Source: Nemesobacter sp965249045 | GTDB lineage: Bacteria > Desulfobacterota_D > UBA1144 > Nemesobacterales > Nemesobacteraceae | Assembly: GCA_965249045.1 (NCBI GenBank) | Contig: OZ252213.1 | Location: 930,001 to 994,000, forward strand | Direction: 5' to 3' | Length of the DNA: 64,000 bases | In this document: positions 46,481 through 54,972 of the stretch, in pieces | Layout of the letters: every line of letters starts with the position of its first letter | How positions within the stretch are numbered: the stretch's first letter is position 1 | Made by a program: the position numbers and the translations under genes | The notes under the pieces: generated by a model | Databases searched by the model: none | What the model saw: the letters and a program-made list of their open reading frames with translations, nothing else | Told to the model about the DNA's origin: nothing

Positions 46481-47547
46481 AAATACGCGTCCCGTATCTC
46501 TTGGCTTTTTGTCCATCTGCTCGGAAGAAATATCTTCTGGTAAAGCGAGAGCGCGTAAAGATCGGACATTCCCGCTATGAAGTCGCATACCGCTCTTTGC
46601 AGCGTCTCATCCTCGCGTGCGGGCATTTTACAGAAGCTCTCGCGGAAGATTTTCTCGTTCTCGCAGAAATACAAGTAGAGTTCCTTTACGACTTTTTTGG
46701 ATTTGTTGTGAAGCGAAAGCAGCCGCTCGCTTACGTAGACATTCTCGTAGAGATATCCTCTGAGGCCCAGAAGCGCTTCGAACACCTTCTCGCTCATCAA
46801 AATTTTCATCTCGCCTCTTGCGATGGTCTGCTCCACGATGTCAACTACCATCGTGTTTATTCTTTGCGAGGCCGTTTCTCCGAGAACCGAAACATATTCT
46901 GCGGGAACATCGCCGGGCGATATGATACCCGAGCGGACCGCGTCATCAAGATCGTGATTTGTGTAAGCGACAAGGTCCGAGATTTTCGTTACCTGACCTT
47001 CCATGGTCAGTGGCCTGTTCTCCTCGGTTTCTATGCCTTCCTTGCCCCATCCCTTGGAATGTTTTGCTATTCCCTCTCTCACTTCGTGCGTAAGGTTAAG
47101 TCCCTCTCCGTCGCGCTCAAGTACGTCCACTACTCTTATGCTCTGGAGAACATGCTTGAACCCGCCGGGGAACACTTCGTTCAGTCCTTCTTCCCCGGAG
47201 TGACCGAAAGGGGTATGGCCTAAGTCGTGACCGAGCGCTATGGCTTCGGTCAGGTCTTCATTAAGCATAAGCGCTTTCGATATGGTTCTGGCTATCTGGG
47301 AGACCTCTATTACGTGCGTGAGTCTCGTGCGGTAGTGATCGTTGGTTGGAGAAATGAATACCTGGGTCTTATGTTTGAGTCTCCTGAAAGCCTTGGAATG
47401 AGTTACCCTGTCCCTGTCCCTCTGAAAACATGTCCTTATATCGCATTCACGCTCGGGGTTTACTCTTCCTTTTGATTCGCAGCTCAGAGTCGCCCCCGGA
47501 CTAAGCAGTTTTTTTTCGTTTTCCTCGGTCTGTTCTCGTATCAGCAA
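46477..47547 (-). CDS. dgt: dGTPase-like HD-domain triphosphohydrolase
   Basis: Hydrolyses dNTPs to nucleoside and triphosphate (type 2 dGTPase-like). HD motif residues: RTRLTHVIEVSQIART, then IALGHDLGHTPFGHSGEE, and a later LVAYTNHDLDDAVRSG. RDRDRVTHSKAFRRLKHKTQVF is diagnostic. I start it at the TTG at 47547 (LIREQTEENEKKLLSPGA) with GAGG upstream, 18 bp after hisF, giving 356 aa. A longer reading to 47655 would overlap hisF by 90 nt. Confidence 0.9.
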   Translation of the reverse strand: MLIREQTEENEKKLLSPGATLSCESKGRVNPERECDIRTCFQRDRDRVTHSKAFRRLKHKTQVFISPTNDHYRTRLTHVIEVSQIARTISKALMLNEDLTEAIALGHDLGHTPFGHSGEEGLNEVFPGGFKHVLQSIRVVDVLERDGEGLNLTHEVREGIAKHSKGWGKEGIETEENRPLTMEGQVTKISDLVAYTNHDLDDAVRSGIISPGDVPAEYVSVLGETASQRINTMVVDIVEQTIARGEMKILMSEKVFEALLGLRGYLYENVYVSERLLSLHNKSKKVVKELYLYFCENEKIFRESFCKMPAREDETLQRAVCDFIAGMSDLYALSLYQKIFLPSRWTKSQEIRDAYL

Positions 47548-47564
47548 GATGTTTCGAACCTCTT

Positions 47565-48326
47565 TTACGGCAGTCTTACCAGCACTCCCATCTCCGACAG
47601 GAATTCCTTTGCCTCGTTTATTGAGTACTTGCCGTAATGAAAAATCGAGGCGCACAAAACGGCGTCCGCCCGTCCCGCTTCCACGGCTTCAAGCAGATGT
47701 TCAAGCCGCCCCGCGCCTCCCGAAGCTATAACGGGAATACCGACGGTCCCGGAGATAGCTCTTGTGAGTTCAAGGTCGTACCCGTCCTCGGTACCGTCCC
47801 TGTCCATGCTCGTAAGAAGAATTTCGCCCGCTCCGAAATCCTCCATCTTAGTGGCCCAACCGACTGCGTCTATTCCGGTCGGATTGCGTCCTCCATGGGT
47901 GAAAACCTCCCAGCCGCCGTCGTTTCTTCTCCTCGCGTCTATCGCGACCACTATGCACTGGCTTCCGAACCTCTGAGAAGCCCGCCTTACGAAATCGGGG
48001 TCCGCTATGGCCGCCGTGTTGATCGTAATCTTGTCCGCCCCCGCCAGCAGAAGTTCCCTTACGTCCTCCACGGTTCTCAGTCCCCCTCCGACGGTCAGGG
48101 GAACGAAGACCTCGCTCGCGGTCCGCTCGACAACGTCTATCATCGTCTTTCTCTTTTCGTGTGAGGCGGTGATATCAAGGAACGTTATCTCGTCGGCACC
48201 CTCTTCGCTGTACTTCTTCGCCACTTCAACTGGGTCTCCCGCGTCCCTGAGATTAACGAAACGCACCCCCTTTACCACTCTTCCGTCTTTTACGTCAAGA
48301 CACGGTATTATCCTTTTTGAAACCAT
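47565..48326 (-). CDS. hisF: Imidazole glycerol phosphate synthase, cyclase subunit
   Basis: Histidine synthesis barrel that closes the imidazole ring using ammonia from HisH. 253 aa from the ATG at 48326 (MVSKRIIPCLDVKDGRVVKG). The catalytic Asp residues are in IPCLDVKDG (near 11) and LTSMDRDGT (near 130). It starts just past the hisA stop. hisH is not in the window. Confidence 0.96.
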   Translation of the reverse strand: MVSKRIIPCLDVKDGRVVKGVRFVNLRDAGDPVEVAKKYSEEGADEITFLDITASHEKRKTMIDVVERTASEVFVPLTVGGGLRTVEDVRELLLAGADKITINTAAIADPDFVRRASQRFGSQCIVVAIDARRRNDGGWEVFTHGGRNPTGIDAVGWATKMEDFGAGEILLTSMDRDGTEDGYDLELTRAISGTVGIPVIASGGAGRLEHLLEAVEAGRADAVLCASIFHYGKYSINEAKEFLSEMGVLVRLP

Positions 48327-48327
48327 G

Positions 48328-49050
48328 CTATTGAAACCTTCGTATGCTGTCTTCAAGGTCTATCGAGCCCGAGTAGAGCGATTTCCCTAGTATCGCTCCC
48401 ACCAGGTTGCCATTCCCGATGGACTGTATCTCGCTCAGGTCGGCAAGCGAGGCGATACCTCCCGAAACGATTACCGGGAGCGGGCACAGGGAAAGAAAGC
48501 TTTTTACTGAATCCGCGTCTATTCCCTCCATCGTGCCGTCCCTGTCAACGTTTGTGTGAATAACAAGCGACACGCCGATATCGCAGAATTCAAGCATCGA
48601 CCCGGCAATGCTTGTGTCTATTGTTTCTTTCCATCCCCGCAAGGCTATTTTTCCTCCCTTGGTATCAACTCCGACAGCTATTTTCCCGGGAAATCTCCCG
48701 CAGATATCCCTGAGAAAACCCCTGTCGGTGAAAGCCGAAGTGCCTATTATCACCCTCTTTACGCCGACTTCGAGGTACTTCTCCACGGCGGCGATATTTC
48801 TTATTCCCCCTCCGATCTGAACGTTTGAGGAAACGGAGCGGACTATTTCCCTTGCCGCTTCGAAATTCCTGGGATTTCCCCTGAATGCTCCGTCAAGGTC
48901 CACGACGTGAATCCACTGGGCTCCGCACTGCTCCCATCTTTTCGCGGTATCCGAAGGGCTGTTTGAAAATACGGTCTCCGTTCCTTCTTTTCCCTTGAGA
49001 AGGCGCACGCAGTTTCCGTCTTTCAGGTCTATGGCGGGGATTATGATCAA
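48328..49050 (-). CDS. hisA: Phosphoribosylformimino-5-aminoimidazole carboxamide ribotide isomerase
   Basis: Histidine pathway isomerase, 240 aa beta-alpha barrel. The start is the TTG at 49050 (read as MIIIPAIDLKDGNCVRLLKG) with GAGG 7 nt upstream; the 15 extra residues of a longer reading do not match. Catalytic Asp residues are in PAIDLKDG and HTNVDRDGTMEG. It leads the hisA-hisF-dgt-mqnA-mqnD operon and marks the border of the accessory island. Confidence 0.95.
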   Translation of the reverse strand: MIIIPAIDLKDGNCVRLLKGKEGTETVFSNSPSDTAKRWEQCGAQWIHVVDLDGAFRGNPRNFEAAREIVRSVSSNVQIGGGIRNIAAVEKYLEVGVKRVIIGTSAFTDRGFLRDICGRFPGKIAVGVDTKGGKIALRGWKETIDTSIAGSMLEFCDIGVSLVIHTNVDRDGTMEGIDADSVKSFLSLCPLPVIVSGGIASLADLSEIQSIGNGNLVGAILGKSLYSGSIDLEDSIRRFQ

Positions 49051-49232
49051 TTCAAAACCTCGTTGAATTTTTAAACCACGGGAAATAATACACAAGAGGG
49101 GGAATTATTATAAGGATATTCCGCAAAAACTCCCATTTTCAGCAGGATGTCGCCGTCCCTGCCTGCTTGCGTTTAGGTATTATCGTTGCTTTGTACTCCT
49201 ACGTAAAGGTGTCATGCTCATGAGCAGCTGGA

Positions 49233-49425
49233 CTGGTGGTCATTGCCGCCCACAAACGGGTATGGTGTCTCAGCGGAAATACGGACGGACTTGTCCACCA
49301 GTACTTCTCCAAAGGAATGGACTTCGCAAACCTGGAGCGGGGAGATGTCCAGAGAGTTATGGATAAACTGAACGGTCGACCGGAAGAATGTCTCGGCTTC
49401 AAAACGCCAAATCAAATGTCCCTCG
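49233..49425 (+). pseudogene. IS30-family transposase C-terminal remnant
   Basis: IAAHKRVWCLSGNTDGLVHQYFSKGMDF followed by VMDKLNGRPEECLGFKTPNQ matches the end of IS30 transposases (NTNGLLRQYFPKG, LNxRPRKxLGFxTP). The upstream two-thirds are missing and there are no inverted ends. It butts against the 3' end of the first SRCR gene. Confidence 0.75.
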
Positions 49426-50044
49426 GAACTCATCCACTTGCCACATTGTGAAGTTAAATCCAAGCTTTGTCACAAAACAGGTTTTTGCCTGGCTACATCC
49501 GACACCGGCATGTTCTGTGGCTTGGCAATTGTTCACTCCGCGGTCCGCGTGATCGCAGTCAAGCAGTTCATCTTCGTCGCCGTCGCACACTACATCGTCC
49601 AGCAAGAAAGCTGTTGGTTTAGTAATAGTTAGCGATGGTGTTGTACTTCCATGCGGGGTGTTACCCGAGAAGCCTAACTGGCGACACAAAACGGCTGCTT
49701 CTTCTGTGGAAGTCGCACTACCCTCCAGACCATCATCACATATTCCCCTCCATTTGCCATTGCCGTCACCGTCTTCATCATCAAATATCTCGGGCCTGCC
49801 CGATGAGCAACCTGTCAAAACAGTGTCCACTGTATCCATGCTCATTAATCGAAGGGTGCCGTCGGCGCGTAGAGTCTTGCGCGCCGACCGGAGCGGACAT
49901 CCCCACCAGCAAAAGTCCTAGCAGCAGTCCCGCCGCTAGGAGAGAACTGCGCGAGGCACTTGGGGCTTTCGAAATCTCTTCCCCAGATGCGCAGGCCGGA
50001 TCGTTGTTGTTAAAAATGGTTTCCTTTAAGAAATTTTCCGTCAT
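49399..50044 (-). pseudogene. Exported single-SRCR-domain protein gene, frameshifted
   Basis: ATG at 50044 with AAGGAAG upstream; the first frame gives a signal peptide (SRSSLLAAGLLLGLLLVGMSAPVGAQ). Near 49865-49880 the reading must shift one base to continue DGTLRLMSMDTVDTVLTGCSSGRPEIF and one SRCR domain (WRGICDDGL, EAAVLCRQLGFSG, LLDDVVCDGDEDELLDCDH, AGVGCSQ). The domain is followed by a tail shared with IS110 remnants and stops at 49399 beside the IS30 fragment. It follows the Cache gene by 34 bp, so they form an operon. Homologues at 53023 and 57019 are intact. Confidence 0.75.
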
Positions 50045-50078
50045 CCCGAGAACTTCCTTCTAGGATCTTTCCGTATTT

Positions 50079-51460
50079 TTAAAACCCCTGCCATGCTTGA
50101 CCGCTAGTCTTATCTTTTCTGTGTTTTCCAACGGAACGTCTTTTGAACGAGATTGCCAAAAAAAGGGCGGATACGACCAAGAACAAGTTGAATACAGTGC
50201 CTTCAGGCGCACTCTCCGCTCCCGCCGCGACAATTGCGCACCCTCCGCCGCCATCCTCAACCCCTGATTCCAAGTAAACCCCCGAACCAAACACATAAAC
50301 AGGTGAGTTAGGATCTTCCTTGAGAAGCGGGTTAAGTGGAACGGCTTTTGCGTAGGCAAGCTTGGGTGAAGTGCCGCCAGCACCGCCGCCGGGGGGATCG
50401 TCATTCGGATCCTCCGGATCGTTCCAGTTATATTCGACAAAGCCTCCAACAAACCCTCCGTGTTCGTCCCGCGTCTTCGCCGCCGCGATGATCCTCCGAA
50501 TGAAGTAGTCTCCGTTGTCTTCTAAATCCCATAACTTTGTCTGCTCAATGCTTCTGTTGGCACCGTTAAATATCACGTTGCCCCTCTCATCCATTATATA
50601 GATGTAGGTGGAACCATCTCTCCAGGGTCCGCCTTCAATCCTGAAAAGTCTCCGTAATTGTATGACGTCAATCTCGGGTCGGCTCGAGGCTCGGAGAAAG
50701 AAATTACTTGCCTCTTCTACAAACAGCTTCAGCAGTTCCCGATCTTCTTCCTCTTTCACATTTTTAGCCTGATTGGTAGGATTTATCGGAAAAGCAAAAC
50801 CGTGGAGTTTTATTCTGCCCTGACTGATGTCAATGGGAGCAGGTTCAGCTCCATTCTCCAGGTTGAAACCACCGACCAGAACAAAGCTTTGCTGCTCAGG
50901 CGCAGTTGGATTGGTAAGCGGAATGGATGATAGACCGGTGAATGAAAGCGCGTAACTCACCCTGGGGCTTTGATCGTCTTGCCCATAATACATAACGGAG
51001 TCTCCATCCTCGCCTGCGGCCAGAAACTGCTTCCCGACGGGGTTTAGCTTGCCATCTACAAGATTAGACCAGTCCTGGTCTTCCAGTTCTCTGTGGGGTG
51101 AACGTAGACGCCGCCACCGGGATTTGGGAATTGACAAACAACACCTTGGTCTTCCTTCGGTGGACATGTGGTGGGACCTGTAAGAAGAATGAGGTATGTG
51201 TCTTTATACTTCCAATATCCCTCCTTCCTGAAATCGTTAAAGATTTCGGTTGCTTGTTCAAGAGTGCTGGCAATCCGCAAGTGGTATGCCGCGTCTTTCA
51301 CGAACTTCTCCAACAGATCCCTTCGCTCCATATCGTCAGTTGCCCCTGTCACGTCCTTCGCCATCGTGCCTTCATGGGCAACGGCTGTGCGAACACTGGA
51401 GAACACACCGGCCAGCGCAAGCGCACAGCAGAAAAGAATCAACGACTTTACAGTTTTCAT
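50079..51460 (-). pseudogene. Exported tandem-Cache protein with C-terminal sorting tail, frameshifted
   Basis: From the ATG at 51460 (MKTVKSLILFCCALALAGVF, cleavage after AVAHEG) the frame runs through most of Cache domain 1 (YWKYKDTYLILLTG, GGGVYVHPTE). A missing base near 51093 puts RELEDQDWSNL in another frame; the intact homologue at 54973 reads VYVHPNRELEDQDW. The second frame carries the rest: GPWRDGSTYIYIMDERGNVIFNGANR, FVEYNWNDP, SPVYVFGSGVYLE, then DGGGGCAIVAAG, a TM and KRR. GAGGGGG precedes the start. First gene of a Cache-SRCR operon. A sequencing error could mimic the shift. Confidence 0.78.
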
Positions 51461-51465
51461 TATAA

Positions 51466-51565
51466 TATCCCCCTCTGCCACAAAGCAGGTCTTTGTCTAT
51501 CACACCCTACACCTGCATGTTCATTAGTATTGCAATCGAGCATTCCAGATTTCCGTAGGCTTGTT
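51466..51565 (-). pseudogene. SRCR domain 3'-end remnant
   Basis: The minus strand reads GMLDCNTNEHAGVGCDRQRPALWQ, which matches the end of the SRCR domain at 49.4 kb (LLDCDH, TEHAGVGCSQ). Only the last ~30 codons survive, directly upstream of the Cache gene start. It shows that another SRCR gene once stood here. Confidence 0.65.
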
Positions 51566-51648
51566 TCTAACATTTCGAAAACCTCTCTAAAAAAAGGCTG
51601 CCTGCCTATATTTAGCACTATCCGGTTGCTTCTAATCTTCGATTTAAT

Positions 51649-51678
51649 TGTACTTTCTGGTCCTATCTGCTGTCAAGG
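51649..51678 (-). promoter_or_regulatory. Sigma-70-type promoter facing the Cache-SRCR operon
   Basis: On the minus strand TTGACA (51678-51673), an 18-bp spacer and TACAAT (51654-51649). It points at the SRCR remnant and the Cache gene (start 51460), about 190 bp away. The remaining part of 51566-51995 shows no gene. Confidence 0.6.
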
Positions 51679-51995
51679 AGAGTAAGTGGCATTTGCGCTG
51701 TAACGATTTTGACTTCTGGTTTCCGTAATGAGAGCGGGGTCTGTGCGGCATCAGCCCGTATTGCAGCAATCTGACAGCCATGTTGCCTGATTCAGATAGA
51801 ATGCAGTACTGATTCCCGCAGAATCGGCAATCCTGACCAACCAGCACACGCAACAATACCTCCAGGGTTGTTTATTGCTCAAGTTGCTTTACTTAGTAGA
51901 GAAACACTATCCCGCTCCAGCGTAACACCCCGAAACAAGAGACCTCATCTTCCCGGGCCGCCCGGCCTTTATGTGACCAACAGCCAGCGCCATCA

Positions 51996-52070
51996 TCACC
52001 GCCACCGCAAGACCCGCCCAAGAGCTTTTTCCACGGCCCGGGTCTTGAATTCATAACTGTATTTCTTCAT
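51996..52070 (-). pseudogene. Possible IS3-family orfA 5' remnant
   Basis: A 24-codon frame from the ATG at 52070, MKKYSYEFKTRAVEKALG..., resembles the start of IS3-family OrfA proteins (MKKYSEEFKxxAV). It stops at 51996 and nothing further is recognisable. Eighteen bp upstream lies a 38-bp perfect palindrome. Confidence 0.4.
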
Positions 52071-52087
52071 TGCGGTTGTCCCCCTGT

Positions 52088-52125
52088 TTAAGTTCTCCAG
52101 AAATTTAAATTTCTGGAGAACTTAA
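52088..52125. repeat. 38-bp perfect palindrome
   Basis: The 19-bp arm TTAAGTTCTCCAGAAATTT is followed immediately by its exact reverse complement, with no spacer. It could be two abutted ends of one insertion sequence or a cruciform site. There is no T-run to make it a classical terminator. Confidence 0.85.
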
Positions 52126-52189
52126 AAATCAAAAAAAGCGACAACTGCCCTGACATCTAGGGTAGGTACCCGACCGAGTAAGGGAAGTG

Positions 52190-52562
52190 TTCAGAGTATA
52201 TGTCGCAAGATAAGCGAGCTGACCGAAGCGCGATACGGATTACTCAAAGAGGAAGATACAGTAAAGCGACTCAACCGTGTTATAAACGGATGGGGCGACT
52301 ACTTCCGACTGGGGAGGTAAGTCCGGCATACGGAGTGGTGGATCGGCATGCGGTCGGGCGGCTGCGTCAGTGGCTGTGTCGTAAGCACAAGATAAGGACC
52401 GGGAAGTATGCGCGATACCCGGACAAATGATTATGGGAGAGATGAGGCTTACCCGTCTCGCAGTGCGAACGAGCAGCTTTCCGTGGGCGAAGGTATGATC
52501 TCGTCGGAAAGCCGGATGCGGGAGACCCGCATGTCCGGTTTGATGAGCGGGGAAAGGAACCA
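52190..52562 (+). mobile_element. 3' end of a group II intron with broken maturase
   Basis: The reading KRLNRVINGWGDYFRLG, then after a 1-nt frameshift near 52318 GEVSPAYGVVDRHAVGRLRQWLCRKHKIRTGKYARYP, is the C-terminal maturase segment of group II intron reverse transcriptases. Downstream, 52508-52555 folds like domain V (GAAAGCCGGATGCGG, GAGA, CCCGCATGTCCGGTTT). The 5' ribozyme and the RT domain are missing, so it is immobile. Confidence 0.8.
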
Positions 52563-52779
52563 CGGTTACGGTGTAGAATGAGGCACCGGCGGAGGGCGAA
52601 AGCCGTCGGAAAACAGCTGCTCCCTACACCTAAGGCAGGTGCGCCTCTCTTCGACTCTACGATATTTTGGGGCATTGAAGTATTTACAGAGCACGGAGAT
52701 TCAACAGGGCATTGCGAGAAAGCAAGAGGTCCTTTGTCTCCCCCGTTGTTAAAGGAGATACCGAGGTGGAACACAACAT

Positions 52780-52960
52780 GAACCAACGCCGATACAAGCC
52801 CAGCCTCGACCGTATACAGAGACTTCTTCTGCCCGAGCGGGTAGAGGATTACGTGGGAGAGAACCACCAGATCTGCGTTGTCGATCAGGAAGGTTCCGTC
52901 ATTGGAGAAAAATCCTTCAAGCACACCGGAAGCGATCTACCTGCCGTATTGCTAAGTTGA
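52780..52960 (+). pseudogene. Chimeric IS1182/IS110 transposase remnant
   Basis: A frame reads MNQRRYKPSLDRIQRLLLPERVEDYVGENHQ, like the N-terminus of IS1182-type transposases. It then runs without a stop into VVDQEGSVIGEKSFKHTGSDL, like the N-terminus of IS110-type enzymes, and ends at 52960. The second part recurs at 56896, next to the third SRCR gene. No complete element remains. Confidence 0.6.
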
Positions 52961-53022
52961 ATCCGGACTTTTCTATACGATAGGTTCTTGCCCAGGAACA
53001 AGGTATACCGAGTTGAGTACCC
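52900..53022. repeat. IS110-like fragment repeated at the end of SRCR genes (copy A)
   Basis: About 90% identical to 56896-57018 (copy B). Both start at CATTGGAGAAAAATCC and end exactly 123 bp later at the SRCR stop codon. A more diverged version (49430-49475) follows the first SRCR gene. Similarity continues into the SRCR coding regions, so whole gene ends were duplicated. Confidence 0.8.
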
Positions 53023-54300
53023 CTAGCTTCCTCCAGACGAACATGTGACTTTAGCATACTCCGGTCTCCATGAGCTACAATCGTGCACCCCACGGGTTCC
53101 ATGCTCACAATCAAGCAGTTCACCTTCATCTCCATTGCACACTACCTCGTCCAGCAAGAAAGTCCTGGGTGCACTAATTACTGATGAGGACAGGTCTGCA
53201 GACGGGGTGTTTCCCGATTCGCCTAACTTACGACACACGACCCTCGCCTCTTCCGATCCCCATCCGGTATTAGCACATACTGCCTCCCATCCTCTATCAT
53301 CGCCATCGTCGGTTTTGCCATCAAATATTTCAACTCTGCCTTCAAGCTCATTATCTCCCGCCGCTAGTCGAATCCAGCCGTCGTAGTCCGCGGCATTAGC
53401 ATCACTGACAGTAACGGGGCCCATTGCCTGACTTCGTACCACTTCTTTATTTCCGGCGACATCGGTGAAACTCAGTTCAAGCTTAATACTTTTACCGAAA
53501 TCCACATCCTGAAGATCATAAGTGGAACTTGTCGCGTTGGAAATGTCCTCCTCGTTATCATTAGTGGCAAGCCGAGTATTAACCCTGACCCACTGATAAC
53601 TGAAGGTTGACTGCTCTGGAAGATCGTTTTCATCCGTTATGTCCGAGACGTCAGCGGTCAGAGTCTGCCCCACCTCCAGAGTGCCCGTGGTTTTCAGTAT
53701 GCCGGCGGCGGTAATATTGGTGTTAGCATCTCGAGCTTCACACGTGAGTCTAAAAAACTCTCCACTGTAGCAATTATGACTTCCACGTCCTCCGTGCTCA
53801 CAATCAAGCACGTTGCGTTCCGAACCCGTACATACAATGTTGTCTATTAATATGCTGGGAAGAGAAGAACGATGTGGATTGCCTGGAAGACTTAGATCAG
53901 ATACACCATCGTAGGTTATACTGCCTCTTGAACAAATTAGCTGGCGACACAAAACGGCTGCCTCTTCTGTGGAAGTCGCACTACCCTCCAGACCATCATC
54001 ACATATCCCCCTCCACTCGCCGGTCCCGTCATTGTCCGGACCATTAAATATCTCCGGCCTGCCCGAATCTGAGCAACCTGTCAAAACAGTGTCCACTGTA
54101 TCCATGCTCATTAATCGAAGGCCGCCGTCTTGCTGGGCGCTTACCTGCGTTGGCCCTCCTAGCAGCAAAAACAGCAGTGACGCTATCAAGAGGGGTTTGC
54201 TCAAGAAATCCAAGATTTTTACGATCCCTGCCCCGCGCGAGCAAATTACGCTGTTACTGTTAAAAAGCCTTCCAGGTTTCGTTAAGTATTTTTCCGTCAT
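53023..54300 (-). CDS. Exported protein with two SRCR domains around an Ig-like domain
   Basis: 425 aa. Start ATG at 54300 with AAGGAGG 8 nt upstream. A long n-region and hydrophobic stretch (KPLLIASLLFLLLGGPTQVSAQ) form a signal peptide to about residue 57. SRCR 1 (~60-185: GEWRGICDDGL, EAAVLCRQL, IDNIVCTGSERNVLDCEHGGRG), a beta-rich middle domain (~188-300: TGTLEVGQTLTADVSDI, YQWVRV), SRCR 2 (~305-423: GWEAVCANTGWGSEEARVVCRKLG, LDEVVCNGDEGELLDCEH). Cys-rich, so it must fold outside the cytosol. No membrane anchor: probably secreted. Divergent from the Cache gene at 54973. Confidence 0.88.
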   Translation of the reverse strand: MTEKYLTKPGRLFNSNSVICSRGAGIVKILDFLSKPLLIASLLFLLLGGPTQVSAQQDGGLRLMSMDTVDTVLTGCSDSGRPEIFNGPDNDGTGEWRGICDDGLEGSATSTEEAAVLCRQLICSRGSITYDGVSDLSLPGNPHRSSLPSILIDNIVCTGSERNVLDCEHGGRGSHNCYSGEFFRLTCEARDANTNITAAGILKTTGTLEVGQTLTADVSDITDENDLPEQSTFSYQWVRVNTRLATNDNEEDISNATSSTYDLQDVDFGKSIKLELSFTDVAGNKEVVRSQAMGPVTVSDANAADYDGWIRLAAGDNELEGRVEIFDGKTDDGDDRGWEAVCANTGWGSEEARVVCRKLGESGNTPSADLSSSVISAPRTFLLDEVVCNGDEGELLDCEHGTRGVHDCSSWRPEYAKVTCSSGGS

Positions 54301-54331
54301 CCTGAGAACCTCCTTCTGAACTTTTCTGCGT

Positions 54332-54403
54332 TCTAGGTCTAACCATCTGGTCTAGGTCTAACCATTCCACTCTATATTGTATATGTAAATTTAGCCCCGT
54401 CAA
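54332..54403 (-). promoter_or_regulatory. Promoter of the two-SRCR gene with downstream direct repeats
   Basis: On the minus strand TTGACG (54403-54398), a 16-bp spacer and TACAAT (54381-54376) form a good promoter. Between it and the start codon lie two copies of TCTAGGTCTAACCAT (plus-strand reading, 54332-54346 and 54351-54365, period 19), a possible regulator site in the leader. Confidence 0.55.
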
Positions 54404-54862
54404 TTTTTTCTTGGCGGCTTGATATTCAGGTGTTCTCTGTCGGTCCCCGCTCCACTGAAAATCTTCACGCATGCCACGCTAGGGCTTAGTTCCAGGCCGC
54501 ACTTTGGACCTTTGTATAGGGTGTCCATCTCGACACTCCTTTGACATACATCTCCCCTGGAGACACTTAAAGATGGCGGATCAACCGAGGCATCTGTTGA
54601 TCAAATGGACAGTAACTTTAACTCAAATCAATTTTGTGCTGAGTAAAAGCTCTTAGGAAGGTAGTGAATTATAATCAATTGAGAACCTTGTTGAACCTGA
54701 GAACCACGGGAAACAGCAGGGAATTGTGTACACAGCCAGTCACTCTCGTAGCGCGTAATTCCTGAGATGTCTCAACCTTAATTCGAGAAGGTCACTTGTC
54801 TTCAAGATGTGCTTGCCCCCTGACACTTGAGCATTCGGGCCGTGGAATGAATGATTGCTTTT

Positions 54863-54922
54863 GTACCGAACATTCGGTTATATTGTACCGAACATTCGGT
54901 TATATTGTACCGAACATTCGGT
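54863..54922. promoter_or_regulatory. Three tandem 22-bp repeats with the near-palindrome ACCGAACATTCGGT
   Basis: The 14-bp near-palindrome ACCGAACATTCGGT lies at 54865-54878, 54887-54900 and 54909-54922, identical each time with a 22-bp period (two helical turns). Half-site ACCGAA is inverted around a 2-bp centre. The array ends 50 bp before the ATG of the Cache gene at 54973. It looks like cooperative operators for a dimeric regulator. The rest of 54404-54860 has no gene. Confidence 0.75.
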
Positions 54923-54972
54923 TACAGGGTGTAACTGGACAAGGGCTTATCGTATATGAAGGAGAACGTGTC

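Noticed and set aside
51080..51110. Programmed ribosomal frameshift in the Cache gene
   Set aside because: There is no slippery heptamer or downstream structure at the break, and the intact paralogue needs no shift.
54863..54922. Small CRISPR-like array
   Set aside because: Three repeats are directly joined with no unique spacers and no cas genes are present; it fits an operator array instead.
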